Part shown: piece by piece, positions 10,690 through 23,384 of the stretch
How positions within the stretch are numbered: position 1 is the first letter of the stretch
Layout: every line of letters begins with the position of its first letter
From: Eumeta japonica
Lineage: Eukaryota > Arthropoda > Insecta > Lepidoptera > Psychidae
DNA: 64,000 bases
Assembly: GCA_005406025.1 (NCBI GenBank)
Contig: BGZK01000078.1
Span: forward strand, 434,001-498,000
Reading direction: 5' to 3'
Made by a program: the position numbers and the translations under genes
Notes under the pieces: model-generated
The model's database searches: none
Told to the model about the DNA's origin: nothing
What the model saw: the letters and a program-made list of their open reading frames with translations, nothing else

Positions 10690-12318
10690 TAGTGATAGTG
10701 CTATTGTGAAGGGTGCCCGAAAAACTTACCGTCGGTAGAGCTAAAGTCGCTCTTCTTTAGCTTCTTAGTGCAACAGGGAGACGCTGTTCCTGACGAAGCC
10801 GAAATCATATTCGGAGGAAGCAAGTCTTTTACTAATAGCTGCGAGTCTTCACCGTCTCCATCCATATGCAGTAGCAAATGGTCCTTGAGCGCCCTCTCGT
10901 CCGACGACGCGTCGGATCTGTCAGATGGCACAATTAAAGGTTCGGACGGAGAGGTCGAGGACAGTTCATTCATTCAGGTACGAAGGAAATCACGCAAATT
11001 AGCCCGCCGGCAGAAAACGAACAAAACGAACTCGACTGACTCCATTAATATGAAAATAGATATGAGTACGGGAGTATCGACGGTTGGAAACAACATGTCG
11101 GCCTCCAACAATTCATCCGCCGGGAAGCGACCGTCGCGGCGAAGACTGATATAGTCCAGTCCATTACTAACTCATCTAGTACTAGAAATTTACCGAAGGT
11201 AAATAAAGCCAGGCAACCTCCACTCTTATTCTTAGGGATAAAACAAAATGGAATGCGGTTTCGAGTGAATGCTCGATAACTGGACATCAATTACTCAAAA
11301 GCCCAAAATACCGTTCACGGTATTAAAATCTCAGTTGCTATTGCCGATGACTTTTCAATAATTTTCCTTTGCATACCTTTAAGCTCGAGGAAGAGCGTAA
11401 AGTCAAAGCGGTTATTAAAGGCATCCCTATTGAAATAGAGACGGACGAGGTTAAAGCCGAACTAGAATATCAAGGGTACCCAGTTCTTACGGTGCACAGA
11501 ATGCACCGCAAGGATGGTAGTGCATTAGGAATGACTTTGGCTATATTGGAAAATACCAATATGGCTAAGGATATTTTTTAAAATCGGTCTAAAATTTGTG
11601 GGCTGTCTGGCATTTCTGCTGAGACCTCGTATAGGAGAGGAATGCCGGGACAGTACCATCGCTGTCAACTTTACGGACACGCGGCGTTGAACTGTCACGC
11701 TCAGCTTCGCTGGATAAAATGTCCAGTACCACACTGGACGAAAGAGTGCAATCGCATTAAAGAAGCAGGTGACGAACCTTTATGCTGTAATTGCGGTCAA
11801 AAGCATACCTACCGTAAATTACGGTGGGTGCTCGCGAGCGCCCCAACCACGCCTAGTTAAAAAGATCGTGCCTAGGCCTACTGATCTTACAAAACAAGTG
11901 ACGGACACAACAGCTAAGGTCAAACAGCCTACTAATATTAGTACAACTAAGTCTAATATTGATAAAGTCAGCTTAGTCAGGAATAAACCTGCCAGCGGGG
12001 ATGTCGGTTTATTTTGTATCAACTCTCCCTTCAAAAGTCAACCAATGGTTTAGGGCTCAGCAGGAGAAGGTTCCGCTGCCCGCTAGGGATACTACTCGGC
12101 GGGAGTGTTCAAAACCGACCAGTGTTTCTCGTAGCGCGGGCAACGCGTCGTCCGCTCTTGGGGAGGTCATTAGCACCATAATGTCCATCCTCCAGGTGGT
12201 GAGGAGCGCCGAGATTTTCGACCTCGAGGCGAAATTTAGGAAGACGAAGCACGGCGTGGATCGTCTTAAAATTATCCTGGATAACCAGGACCTGATTTAT
12301 AGGTTAGAAAACCTGTGA
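10690..12318 (+). pseudogene. Jockey-like LINE ORF1 (Gag-like nucleic-acid-binding protein), frameshifted
   Basis: This is ORF1 of a jockey-clade LINE, whose protein binds the element's RNA. The frame order is: Ser-rich acidic N-terminus (10768-11154, DSSFIQVRRKSRKL near 10960-11001), a PRE_C2HC-like domain (11369-11581, VKAVIKGIPIEIETDEVKAE), then CCHC knuckles (11642-11860). The first two knuckles have lost a Cys (YHRC for CHRC; RWIKC for RCVKC); the third, CCNCGQ, is intact but a frameshift near 11810 separates it from its downstream NYGGC. Further frame changes occur near 11155-11370 and about 12000, with a stop at 11579. The last segment runs to TGA at 12316-12318. The original start is unclear. 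Closest relatives are lepidopteran jockey/X-element Gag proteins. Confidence 0.85.
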
Positions 12319-13010
12319 TGTCAACACCCCGGCGTACAAATTTAAATCTAAATTCAGTTGGACGTCACAAACCTAAAAATATATCATTAATTTCGTTTAA
12401 TGCTAACGGTTTGATTGGTAGTTAAGTAGAATTAGCTAAGTGTGCGCTGGAGAACAAAGTTGACATGATTATGCTGCAGGAAACCCATTTGAAATCGAAT
12501 TTTTGAAATTCCTGCAAAATAAGTAACTTCATTTTATTACAGACAGACAGACAAGGCGCTCCAAAAGGTGGAACCGCGATTTATTATAATCGGTCTTTTT
12601 ACTGTTGCCCGATTGACACTCCACCACTCATTAATATAGAAGCCACCGCGTGCTAGCTTAGCATGATAGGACATGGTATTCTGATCTTAGTATCAGTCTA
12701 TTTACCTCCCAAAAAAGAATTGTTCCGGAGCGACTTAGAAACAATCTTCGCCCTAGGGGATGCCGTCATTCTCTTTGGCGATTTCAATAGCAAAAGTACG
12801 AACTGGAAATATAACTATTCTAATAGGAACAGTAGAAAGATGGAGGCTCTCGCAAAGAATCTCCATTTCAATATCGTAACTCCACTCACTCCGTTTTATG
12901 AAAAGAGTAGCTCTGAAATTGAGCTGCATTGAGCCCCTCCAGTGTCTCAATTCGGATCATCGACCCGAATGCTTGAATCGATCGATGATATTAGCTTCGG
13001 CCGTATAATA
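12318..13010 (+). pseudogene. Jockey-like LINE ORF2, endonuclease domain only
   Basis: ORF2 starts at an ATG (12318-12320) that overlaps the ORF1 stop as TGATG. It encodes an apurinic-type endonuclease, which nicks target DNA to prime reverse transcription. Visible motifs are ISLISFNANGL, MLQETHL, PKGGTAIYY, SVYLPP and FGDFNSKSTNW, ending after a shift with LNSDHRP (12946-12966). Three in-frame stops (codons 36, 61 and 114) and a frameshift after 12930 inactivate it. No reverse-transcriptase motifs follow; the RT region seems deleted between here and about 13150. The frame from 12663 is open for 89 codons. Confidence 0.85.
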
Positions 13011-13149
13011 CGAGCCACCCCCTCCACATCATTTTTGTAGAACACCACGGAATGTCCTGCTAGATCTGTCCGATAATTTCACCGTCGAGGTGGAAAAACC
13101 CATAAAATTAAATAAGATGGTTATTAACTAGGAGTAGAGATTAACCAAG

Positions 13150-13490
13150 TCATTACGACCTGTAAAGGTCATCAATTCGTTGCGCTTCCCATGCCTCCCG
13201 GAGTCCCGTTTTGAAGTTTCAGTCCGTGCCCTCCTATGCCGAGGTGCCCGCTTAAAAGGCACTCATAGGTCGGTCAAGGTCACGCGCCGACGGCATCACT
13301 TAGCCGAAACGGCCGCTTTAAGATGAAGGCGTCATAGCGTTTTGCTTTCGCCATTGCAGATACAAGGTATTCAGGAGGTTTTTAGTCCGTGAGAGTCGGA
13401 CACACCCATATGGCCGGGCACACGGGTGGCCCATAATGGGTTTTTCTCCTCCTTCCCCACCTCTTCCGCACGGGGAGAACTATAAAAAAA
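13150..13490 (+). repeat. Probable 3' end of the jockey-like LINE
   Basis: The block TTTTTAGTCCGTGAGAGTCG (13379-13398) followed by GACACACCCATATGGCC and a CTCCTCC stretch is a motif I associate with 3' ends of lepidopteran LINEs. It is GC-rich, on the same strand, and just downstream of the endonuclease remnant, so the simplest reading is one element with its RT deleted. An alternative is an unrelated 3' fragment next door. The minus-strand frame at 13371-13586 is treated as incidental. Confidence 0.4.
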
Positions 13491-13859
13491 AGTGCATCCA
13501 TCGCAGTTGTACTCCGACCGCCACTTGTAAAGCTCGTGCAAGCAAGCAAGTCTGAATATTGAAACGCTGTCCATCATATTGCCCACACATCATAAGAATT
13601 CGTAATCCGAGGCGACAGTGAAGAAAATCCGAAGTGTGGGCTCCGCGGCGGTATAGAAATTGCCATTACAATTAAGTTTACGTTTTAACTCTTCTACTTC
13701 AAACATTTAGATTTATTTAAATAAAATGCTACTTTTTAATTTTTAAAATACGCTATGCATGAAACGCGTTATTCAAGTTTGATCTGCTTTGCAGCATTCA
13801 ACGCAGTCTTTTAAGCAATGAAAGTTGACCGAAATAAAATAGCGATTCAATAAAGGGTT

Positions 13860-14280
13860 TAGAAGTTACTTTGAAAAAAAAAAGCTTTTTTGCAAATTTT
13901 TCGATGTCATTCAAACAAACCAATTGATTTTGATGCAATTTACAACGATCGACGTTGTTATTTAAGCAGAAAAGCTAGTTTGATTTTGGCATTTATCTGT
14001 AAAGTAATTTAAAAATATTCTAAATCAACGTTTTTTTTTAAATTTTCAACATAAACACGAATACGTACGAAAAAGCGCGCACACGTACACACGCTCCACA
14101 TACACACACACCACATACACACACCACATACACACACACCACATACACACACACAAACACACACACGCATGCTCGGAAAATGGTTGAAGTAGTTTCCTTG
14201 GACCGTAAAACATCAAGATGTGGTGAAAATTTGTATATTTCGAAAATTGGTGTGTCAACAGTATCTAACTTTCCAAAATG
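13860..14280 (+). repeat. CA-core dispersed repeat, copy 1
   Basis: The copy shares, in order with copy 2, a CAACGATCGA block (13943-13952 here, 15000-15009 there), an internal CA/CACATA array (about 14086-14170), then a GAAAATGGTTGAAGTAG block followed by ACATCAAGATGTGGTGAAAA. The CA array is thus an internal part of an interspersed element. Divergence between copies is high. Mechanism and ends are unknown. Confidence 0.6.
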
Positions 14281-14939
14281 ATTACTTTTTTTTTAATTTT
14301 AATAGCGGTAGTAGAAAAGAAATGATCGAGCACAAAACATAATTCAAGAAGAATTTTACAGGTTAATTCAAAGATACATTCGCGAATATTAAGCTATTGC
14401 ATAGCTTTTATCGCGGGCTTTGAGCGCGGCGACTGAATTATGAAATTCCGTAACGAAAATAAATCCTAACACCCCCCACTCCGCCTACCATGTAGCTCGG
14501 CCGAGCGTTCGCTTAACGTAGATGTATGTGGTATGACTGTACGAAGCTCGCACGGATGGAGACGAGCTGCTCCGAAATCCGACGAATACATAAGCAGCTG
14601 TTTGTGAGAAAGTATATAGGTATCTATCATATATTTATAATGCCACACTCATCGCATGTGTCCCGTAAGTATACATGTAGGTTATATATGTATACATAGG
14701 TGTACCTATGTACAACAGTGAATAGCAGTTGCTGGTGAATAGCTATACGCGTAAAATTTGTGTATAAAGTGTTTTGAATATGAATAAACAAAGTATATTT
14801 ATTAATGAAGAAAGTGATGAAAAACGTGAATTAATATCAAAGAAAAAAAATACTGCATAAATAAATAAATAATTATAATTGCATAAGTTGATAAAAAATG
14901 CTATGCAATGGCTTTACCGCGGCAGTCCCCGAGTGCCAC
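14281..14939. other. No gene seen
   Basis: Includes a moderately GC-rich patch at 14470-14580 with no recognisable coding content or repeat. Confidence 0.45.
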
Positions 14940-15395
14940 ACGTTTAATTTTTTCGTTAATTATATCTATCAAACGAATCAACTGATTTTTTTCTGTTTGC
15001 AACGATCGAAATTGGTTTTTGAGGAGATCTGGTTAGTTTATTTTCGAATTGTGGTACGGAAATGTAGTTTACTAAATATAGTAAAAAATACTTTTTGAAA
15101 TTTTTTCCCCAAACATATCGCTTGAAAAAAAAAACTCAATTGTCATACGGCTCGCGACAATCTACGCAAATGTTTAAGAAAAGAGTTGATTAGATTTTGG
15201 TATCGGTTAATAGAGTAAACTAAATGTTAATTTATAAAAACGATTTTCTTAAAATATTATTATTGCGATTTCTCAAAATCTATGGGGCGGAATTAGTTCA
15301 ACGTTTGAGAACGTCTGAGTGGACCACTTTCAAATGTCGCAAACTGCATTTCGACCGGTTAAACGCGTATACGCTCAAACACACACATACACACA

Positions 15396-15446
<51 letters not shown>

Positions 15447-15630
15447 ACACACGCACGCACACACGCACGCACGCACGCAAACAGATATAACCCAGAAAAC
15501 GGTCGAAAAGATTCCTAGTACCCTAAAATGTCAAGATTTGATGAAAACTTGATTTGAAAAAAATTGGACAGACAACAGTGTCTTCTCAATTTTGAAAACT
15601 ATTCAATTTTCATAGAGATAATTGAAAAAT
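14940..15630 (+). repeat. CA-core dispersed repeat, copy 2
   Basis: This fuller copy has CAACGATCGA (15000), AAAAGAGTTGATTAGATTTT near 15180, a CA array at 15379-15480 with CGCA interruptions, and GAAAACGGTCGAAAAG then GTCAAGATTTGATGAAAA after it. The 3' block matches copy 1 and the 5' block (GAGTTGATTAGATTTTGG) matches copy 3 on the minus strand at 32890-33510. The His-Thr repeat frames are microsatellite translation, not genes. Confidence 0.65.
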
Positions 15631-16126
15631 GAGAATCGCCCGCGAATTTCGCAAGCGAATGCGCCGGTACGCTCTTTTGTACATTAGGGGCTTAAATTGA
15701 TTTTTCCGGTTCCGAATATCGGCCACTGTTAATTTGAATGTTCGACGAATTCGAAGTGGAAATTGGTAAACGGAATATAGATTTTACTGTACGTTAATTC
15801 CGTCCAAAATAGTTTTCAGTTAGGTCGCGCCTAAGGAAGTTTTGTTTTAAAAACTAGACAATTGACAATCAAATTTGAACACAACTTCTCTAAGGATTTT
15901 TTCTAAGGAGATTTTTTTATTACTCAAAAAAAAAAAATTTTAAATTAACTACTTAAAAAATAATTAAAGAAAATATGTAAAATATCAGAAAAAAAGCTGG
16001 GGATAGGGTTAACTTTGACTGTGGTATGAACGTACTGCAAAGTGTGTTAAAACTTACAAGTTAAACAATTATGACACATCAAAACTTTATGAATTTTTTT
16101 TTTGCTGTTGACGGATTTATTTATTA
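15631..16126. other. No gene seen
   Basis: AT-rich, with A-runs near 15928 and 15990. No supportable feature. Confidence 0.5.
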
Positions 16127-16440
16127 CTAGGTTTCGCCAGCGGTTCCGTCTGCTAGAATAAATTCTTTCATTTTGTATGTCGAACGATGACGATACGCAA
16201 TCATGATACGGACCGCTATCCCGTTCTCCATTCTAATCCTGGTTCTGCTCCTGACGTCTTTTTTGTCATTAGTCTGATTCTCGGTTTTGATCACGTTCCC
16301 GCTTTTGAAACGAAACCCGGTCTCGTTTCCGGTCTCGCTCTTGAATCTGATTTTAGTTCCACACTCAATTTTGACTCCAGGCTCGTTCTCGATTTCGATT
16401 TCTGCCGGTCTCGACTCTAGATTCTGCTCCAGGTCCCGTT
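16127..16440 (-). mobile_element. Helitron-like non-autonomous element with hexamer-periodic tract
   Basis: Read on the minus strand the element ends GACGGAACCGCTGGCGAAAC then CTAG at 16130-16127, followed by T. The CTAG|T terminus preceded by a GC-rich imperfect stem fits Helitron 3' ends. Upstream on that strand, 16187-16440 is a degenerate hexamer array (GGAACC, GGGATC and related units). Similar structures occur at 4985-5180, 50731-51040 and 58640-59328. The 5' end (TC) was not found. The 77-codon plus-strand frame is a by-product of the stop-poor periodicity. Confidence 0.55.
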
Positions 16441-17929
16441 CGTGATTTCAATTCTGCTACTGGTTTAATTTGGATAAAGCTAGGATAAATGCTAGTGACA
16501 AAATAAAATTTATACTTCCTTGCTCAGTAATAGTGTAGATTTGTATTAGTGAAATAATTTTTAGAATTGATTTAGTAGTTCGATTCAATAGCACAAATAC
16601 GCAAACGAAGTCGGGTTCAAATGTTAATATTTTTTAATACGTATAACGTTAGCGCAAGTACAAACAATAAGCTGACAAAGTTTTATAGCAGTCGGATCAA
16701 TGGCATGGCAGCGCATAAAATATGAACAAAAAATACTGATCTTTATATATTAGATTTATTATTTCCAAAACGTAATCGAGCGTTTTATAATTAATTGACC
16801 ATGAATAATTTTTTGATGCTATATATTCAGCTAACCAAAAAAATATGTCGTTCATGATTTTAACATTTATCCCGTGATGTTAGATATTGACTACAATAGT
16901 GTGAAGGATGATTTCGATTTTAACTGTTATTAAAATGAAATAATGTTGTCTTAATAATATTTCGCTGGAATGATTTATTACGCCTGTTGTTGGGCTTTTG
17001 TATTTTGTAGACTATTTATACAGTAATGTATTAAAAGTATATAGTGCTCTCAAATTATACCGATATTCGAAATATGCCATAATGGAATAAACAATTCCAA
17101 ACCTTTACAAATAATTGTAGAAAACTTTACAAATTAAGTTTTAAAATTATATTTTCATTCTTACAATCGTCAAAAAAAAAATGGTGTATTATAAAAAGAA
17201 AAGGGATTTCATAGATATTTCTTTATTACCTAAGTTAGGAACTAATTTTATTCGTGATTTTTGATTACAAAACTTTTTCGTAGCAAAACTGAAGAGGTTT
17301 TGATTAAAATTACGCCATTAGACGCGATTTATCAAACTGATTAGACTTTGATTCAATCAAATATTTTTTTCTTACATCGACGAACTTCTATGTTCCTATT
17401 TTTCGACAACGACATCTCTCAACAAATAAAAAAATCCCTTTTAATTAAATTTGCGCGATTTACCACAGCTTATAAAGTTTTAGATCTGATTGGCGGTATC
17501 AGAACATTATTGTATTATGCAATAGGGTTGAAGGTGTGCAAGAAAATTCATAAACCATTATTTATAGTCTTGCAAGAAAAGTGTGTGTTGGGAATCAGAG
17601 TCCAAGACTACCTCAGCTAGACGGGGTTGGCCAACGCAGATCGTAAAAAAAGCGCATGATTCTAGATCGATACGACACTAAACTTTTCTCGAAGGTACAG
17701 TTTTTTGGTGCCGTGACGAGCAGAAAAAAAAATGAGTGTGCATTAACCTTTAATTGAACTATTAGATTTTGAAATGTATTTTTTTATTCGATTGGTACGT
17801 ACCACAAAGCCTACCAAAAGTTACATCCGCCAAGATTAAAAAAGTAGAAAAAAAAAATCTAGTATACATATAATAATATTGTATTTGATCTGTGTCTCTA
17901 CATAGAAAATAGTTACAATAAATTAATGT
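16441..17929. other. No gene seen
   Basis: AT-rich unique-looking sequence. The 90-codon frame at 17348-17620 has no recognisable domain and no start context; it is not called. Confidence 0.45.
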
Positions 17930-18170
17930 GGGAGGTCTGTCTAAGTGCAACAGAAGCCAAAATCTATTTTGGATTTTTTGTCTGTATGTCTGTATGTTTG
18001 TTCGTACGCAGATCACGCAAAAACTAGTAGACGGATTTGAATGCCGCTGTCACAGGAATCTTGTTAGGGGGTTATCTTAAAAAAGTAGAGTATGATTTAT
18101 TTTTTTAGACCGCCCAGAAACGAAGTTACAATGTTTATTTTAATTTTTTTTCTGCACAACAAACCTAATT
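17930..18170 (+). repeat. Dispersed-repeat fragment (CGCAAAAACTAGTAGACGG type)
   Basis: TCTGTATGTCTGTATGTTTG followed by CACGCAAAAACTAGTAGACG and GATTTGAATGCCG resembles the ACGCAAAAACTACTGAACGG module found in many arthropod non-autonomous transposons. Family not determined. Confidence 0.4.
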
Positions 18171-18689
18171 TAAGTTGATCGAGGATAATCAATTTGTGAT
18201 TACTTTAATGCGATTAACGAATCGATTATTAACTAATACTATTTTTGTGGGTGCTCAATTAACATTTTGACTATAGAGCGGGCAATTAGATGTAGTTGTA
18301 GAGGTTGCTGACGACGGTGGGTTGTTGTCACTTGTGTTATGGCAGCCGACCGAGTCGTAGTATACGTGTGCAAACCGATTGTCAGTTAATGATCTAACCA
18401 AGGGGTGATCTAACTAAGGTACCACCTCGTGTTGATATTATTTCATATTCTCTACCACGTTAATATCTAAAATGGACAATTCCTGTGAAAACTTGGTGGA
18501 CGAACCATAGGGAATGTTGTCGCAATTTATCGGCGATCCGACACAAACACATACACGCATATATATTGTAGTAGTCGAGCTAGGTGTAGGTGGCATGTAA
18601 GGCATCGGGTCTCTGTTTTCAATCTTGCAAATGTGGATTCTATTTGGATTTAAATTTAGTCGTATGAAAATGTTAATAGACGAGAAACA
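18171..18689. other. No gene seen
   Basis: A somewhat GC-richer patch at 18280-18420 contains a repeated GTGATCTAAC-like phrase (TGATCTAACCAAGG, then TGATCTAACTAAGG). No coding signal. Confidence 0.4.
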
Positions 18690-19375
18690 AAGCAGTCGGT
18701 GCAGAAGCCACCTTTTATAAAGATATGCACTACAGATGAAATAGTTACGTTATTACACTTTTTTATTTTTCCCGCACAGAATAGTTAAGTTAGTTAATAG
18801 TTAAGCACTCAAGTAGCTTATAATTAGAAAAACAAGTAGTTATGTCAACTATTACTATTCAACTAGTGCAAATTAAAGTTTATTAGCAAATGAACGTATA
18901 AACGTATATTCGATCATGTTCAAAATAATTTTCATTGAAAGTATTTATTAAGTGTTATCTTCGTTATTTTTTTCATATTTTTGAACATGCGCTTTAGAAA
19001 AAAAGGGTGGGAACACAATTTCTGCAACTTTCGGAGCAATTATTCCAGAAAAATTGATTACAAATGTTAGTGGTTTTAAAAGAACTATCAAAATATGTGC
19101 TAATCGCCGATGTTTGTTGAAAATAATATTTTCAGCTTCTGTTACATGTCTGGTGTGTCCCCCTAGAAATTTTTATTTTTGTTATTTAACTACCAATTAA
19201 GTAACAGCTTATATAAGATACCTATACTATAAATTTCATCAATATACGTATAGTAGTTTTTTAATAAAACGCCTATGACATACGGACGGATGGATGGACG
19301 GGAGGCCGGACATGATGAAACTGTATGGGTTCCATTTTTACCAATTTGGCACGGAACCCTAACGAAAAGTGGAAC
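18690..19375 (-). repeat. Repeat X, copy 1 (minus strand)
   Basis: On the minus strand the order is: a GTCCGTATGTCATAGGCG-type block (about 19270-19300), AATAACAAAAATAAAAATTT next to CTAGGGGGACAC (19140-19180), a CACTAGTTGAATAGTAATAG block (about 18850-18870), and GTAATAACGTAACTATTTCA then TCTGTAGTGC near 18730. The same ordered blocks appear on the plus strand at 51455-52110 and 54595-55010. This defines a family of about 0.65 kb with no coding capacity seen. Confidence 0.65.
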
Positions 19376-20042
19376 GTAAAACATTACAGCATTACAATGA
19401 ATATAAATAAAGGTCACAAACAGATGAATTGAAGAACCGATGAAATAAATATCGTTGTCTTCTTACCGCTTTTGATTCAAGATAACGGTCACCCAGAAGC
19501 TCACGAAGAGTGCCGACCGCGCTACATCGTGAGTAGTGCCGTGATAAGGGGGAAGGGAAACAAAAATCGTACAAAATCGTACAAAAATTATAAAAATGGT
19601 AGCAGTCGTTCAAAGTTTGCACAACGAAGATTTTTGGGAATTTCATAATACGAGTAATTATAAAACATTGGCTGCGTTGAAGAACCGGAGCGAATAGAAG
19701 AAAAAAGCAGGCTTAAGTAAGTTATACGGCTAAATCCTTTTTAAAAACTATTGTCGCTGCGTCAATGATAAATAAAGAAGTTATGAAAGAGTTCGAAGAT
19801 GAATTCAAATGCGAAATAAATTACGCACAATTATTTTACAATACAAATCAAGAAGAAGCCCACTTAGCTGAGTTTTTTTTTTAAAGTAAGACGGCTAGCT
19901 ACAAAAGCGAAAATCATCGAAGAAAGCACAATCATGATGACGTTCCTGCGCGAATTGCAAGCGAATGTCAAACCATTATTCGCAGCGCGAGCTCACTTGC
20001 GGAATTGAAATCAGCGATTATGAAGTATAAACAAGGGTAGAT
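19376..20042. other. No gene seen
   Basis: A short frame with KEVMKEFEDEFKCEINYAQ (about 19771-19830) looks protein-like but is limited by stops and not recognised. Confidence 0.4.
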
Positions 20043-20093
20043 ATGAGGTAGGTAGGTATGAGGTAGGTAGGTATGAGGTGGGTAGGTATGAAG
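20043..20093 (+). repeat. 15-bp tandem repeat, about 3.4 copies
   Basis: The unit ATGAGGTAGGTAGGT is repeated three times with one change, then a partial unit. Confidence 0.9.
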
Positions 20094-20160
20094 AAAATTG
20101 CAAAATTGAGCACGAAAGCTGAAAGCCTGACATGTTACCTACATCTAGTTCAACTACTGA

Positions 20161-20208
20161 ATTATATATATAGTACATGAATTATATATATAGTACATGA
20201 ATTATATA
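20161..20208 (+). repeat. 20-bp tandem repeat, 2.4 copies
   Basis: The unit ATTATATATATAGTACATGA occurs twice exactly and is followed by a partial unit. Confidence 0.9.
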
Positions 20209-23200
20209 AACGTAAGCTTGTTTTATTTACTACATCAAGTTATTTTCTATTATATAAAATAAATTCGTTCCAAAATTCATTAATAAGTACTATTTGTCGC
20301 TTTATACTTCTGTAATGATTATAACCAATTTTATAAATAACAAACACATAGTACAAATACTAAGAATTAACCTACCTTAAGGGTTTTAGCCTTCAAAGTC
20401 CCATATTAAGTATACGTTTTATCTTTGATTTAAAGTCAATTTTATTTTGATATTTTTCGTTTTTTTTAAGACACGTGAAGAAGTAATTGTATGGTTTTGA
20501 CACTATTATTGTAGCATATAATTAAAAGTCGTGCAAAACTAAAATTTGTTTTAGGTAAAGAACTAACGTTCAAATTAAAAAAAAAAAATGAATAACATTA
20601 ATGAAAAAAGACATGTCATCATAAATATTTATTTAAATGCAAACCTTTGAAAAACGTTGCCCATTGCGTGATAAATATTTTAAACACGTGGGGAAATCCG
20701 TGAAAAAAAAACCGGCATTAATACAAAAAAAAGGGGAGATAAATAAAGGTCAGCAGGAAAGGGAAAAAAAACAATGGGGCATAGGAGAAGTCAATAAATA
20801 ACGGAACGAATGGGCCTAAACGCTCCCTAAGGACAAACGCAAATATTTTTCAGAGATTTACATGAAAAATAACTGCCCGGGTCAACGTGGAAGGGATCCA
20901 AGAGGAAAAAAAGGTTATATTAGCACTTTGAAATATACGTAGTTAAATAATAAGGATAAATTTATAGAGTATAAGTAGTTACGGATGGACTCTGTATTTT
21001 TACATGGTGTTAAGATATTCATATATGGGCATACATTTTATTTATTCTTTTCTACTATAGTTTATTATTGGAAACTATTCGGCTGCACTTTACATACATT
21101 ATTTTCTATTAATGACTACATTATTTTTTAACAGAACCCTTTAAGCTACACTTAATGCAATAGTAATTCCAAAAGTTTTAAGGCTTTGGCTTTCTTTCTT
21201 GAAACTTCACAGAAAATAGATATTTGAATAACTCTCATAGGACTTTTCCACTGAGCATTATAGTATTTACCTTCAATGTTAACAATATGATAGGACATCT
21301 GTCTATATATGATAACATTACATTTATTTAACTAATAATACATTACCAAATTATTTACGCATTACGGTGTTCCAAACTTGAGATACCATTGTCGTCATCA
21401 AATTTTCTTAAAACCGTTTGTTTTCCGAACAAGTATTTACCGAAAAAAATTACAGTGACAAACAGTCGACGACGCGACATCGAAAATGACCTTTTTCCAA
21501 AAAAAAACCCTAATGAAATATCTTATGTACTAAGAGTTATATTCAAAACAAGCCAACTGTTTTCACCTTTTATAATCTCCGCAGCTTAAGTACGTTAATT
21601 AGGGGTGTTTAATTCAGCTTCTCTCTTTGTCTCATTAAAATTCTGGAAGTGTTTTAATATCTTTTTGAGTTGGGTTTCAAGTGATTGTTTATAAATCATG
21701 AAAAGAAATACAAAAGTAATTATAGCCAGAATAGACTACCTTTTTCCCTTTCCTTTGTTTTGCGTTATAATATTATGAAATTGGAGTATATTCTCGATTT
21801 TATAAACAAAGAAACATTTCTGTACGCTGTTTTATGCAAAAAATTAAATTAGAATCGCAGACCGTGAAGGTTTCAATGCAGAACCTTTTGAACACTTTTA
21901 CAGTTAATTAAAAATACATATTAATATTTATATATGTATATAGTGACAACAATGCTCATTGACTTCTGAAATTTATGAGCAAAACTGATGAAACACCAGT
22001 CACTCTTGGGTAGAAAATGTTACAATTACTGTCAGGAGTTATCATTACTCATTTGAATGTTTTTATTTAATACACTTATTAGCTGCGCTCGTGACTTTGT
22101 GTGCGTGGAATTTATTTTTCTCTTAACCTCTTTTAAAAAATGGCGCATTTTCTGTTAACCGATTTTGATAAAAGAAAAGCCTTTATGCTGCCCAAAAATA
22201 TTCTTAAGCAACCTATGGAAATTCCTTGAAAACTTCTGTAGTAATTTACTGAATTAGCATCTCCAAACAACAGATTTAAAAAAAAATAGTTTTATTGCAT
22301 CTGTTGCACTCCGTAGATCACCCGCAATCAGTATTTGGTAAATATTTTCAATGGGCAAATATCAAGGTTCAATAGTTTTCTTGTATTACATATTCACGAA
22401 GACTGAGTAGCATGGTGATCATAGCCTTTTTTGACCTACAGTTTTTACAAATTTTTTCAGTCATAATAAATACTATTTTCATAATTTTTATATTTCAATT
22501 CTTTATATTTTATACTTCCAACATGATTATTACATTTATTTAGAATTAGTTTCTCTTCTATTATTTGCTATGTACGCTTATTATTATTCTATGCGCAATT
22601 TGTTTAAGATTTATTTTAAGATATTTTACTAAATACGTAGTCTTCTCCCTGCATTCAGTCTCTGTCTGTGTCATATATACATATTCACTGCTTATAAAAA
22701 AAAGTCACATACATACGTACACATTTACTGTTTATTTAAAAATATTATTTGTTAATTGTGAGCGTTGGGTATATTTATTAATTCCATTAATTACATATTT
22801 TTATTCCGCCTTTGCAGAAGGATAAAAATCCATTATTTTTATCGCTGTCGTACCCTTCTGTATGTCCTGCGTTTAGGAAGTTTCTCACCATCCGAATAAA
22901 CTTGATCTTTTGCAAGTTTCATCAGAAAAACGTAACACTCCTCCAGAACTACTGAACGCTTTGGAACCCTGCCAAGGTCATAGGTGCTCATGTGCTAAAT
23001 TCATGATCCTGTCGCCATAATTAGCGACGACATAGGATCAAGGAAGTTGTAGATCAACAGGTTGTCGAAAACCAGTTACTATATCCTTAAAGGCGGTAGC
23101 GGTCTTGAAAGCGACTCGAATTTAAATTTTTTTTTTAGAAGGTTATTTAATAGGAATTGTATATCTTTAGTACTCCAAAGCATCCTTCAAAGGTTAATAC

Positions 23201-23384
23201 TTAATATGATTATGGAATTTTAAGTAAAATTAGGACACAACTTATATATGCTTTTCAAAAACTGGACCATCCATGTTCGTGCTGATTACTTGTTGGAACA
23301 AGTATATAGTTGCTGTTGTGTGTGGTACGTTAGGCGTACCCTCCCACAAACTTTTTATTTATAATCAAGGTGCTTGGATCTTAA
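20209..23384. other. Unannotated AT-rich stretch
   Basis: No gene, RNA or repeat copy could be supported. The frames at 21389-21589 and 22565-22825 are low-complexity or unrecognised. A GC-richer patch at 22860-23080 was examined for a retroelement integrase and not convincingly matched. Confidence 0.45.

Noticed and set aside
10701..10973. 90-codon minus-strand open frame
   Set aside because: Antisense to the Ser-rich N-terminus of the jockey-like ORF1.
15224..15552. His-Thr and Cys-Val repeat proteins
   Set aside because: Translations of a CA microsatellite in different frames and strands.
20043..20093. let-7-like TGAGGTAG words
   Set aside because: They are part of a simple 15-bp tandem repeat without a precursor hairpin.
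22860..23110. Possible gypsy integrase fragment on the minus strand
   Set aside because: Only a few residues resembled an integrase zinc region and frames did not connect.
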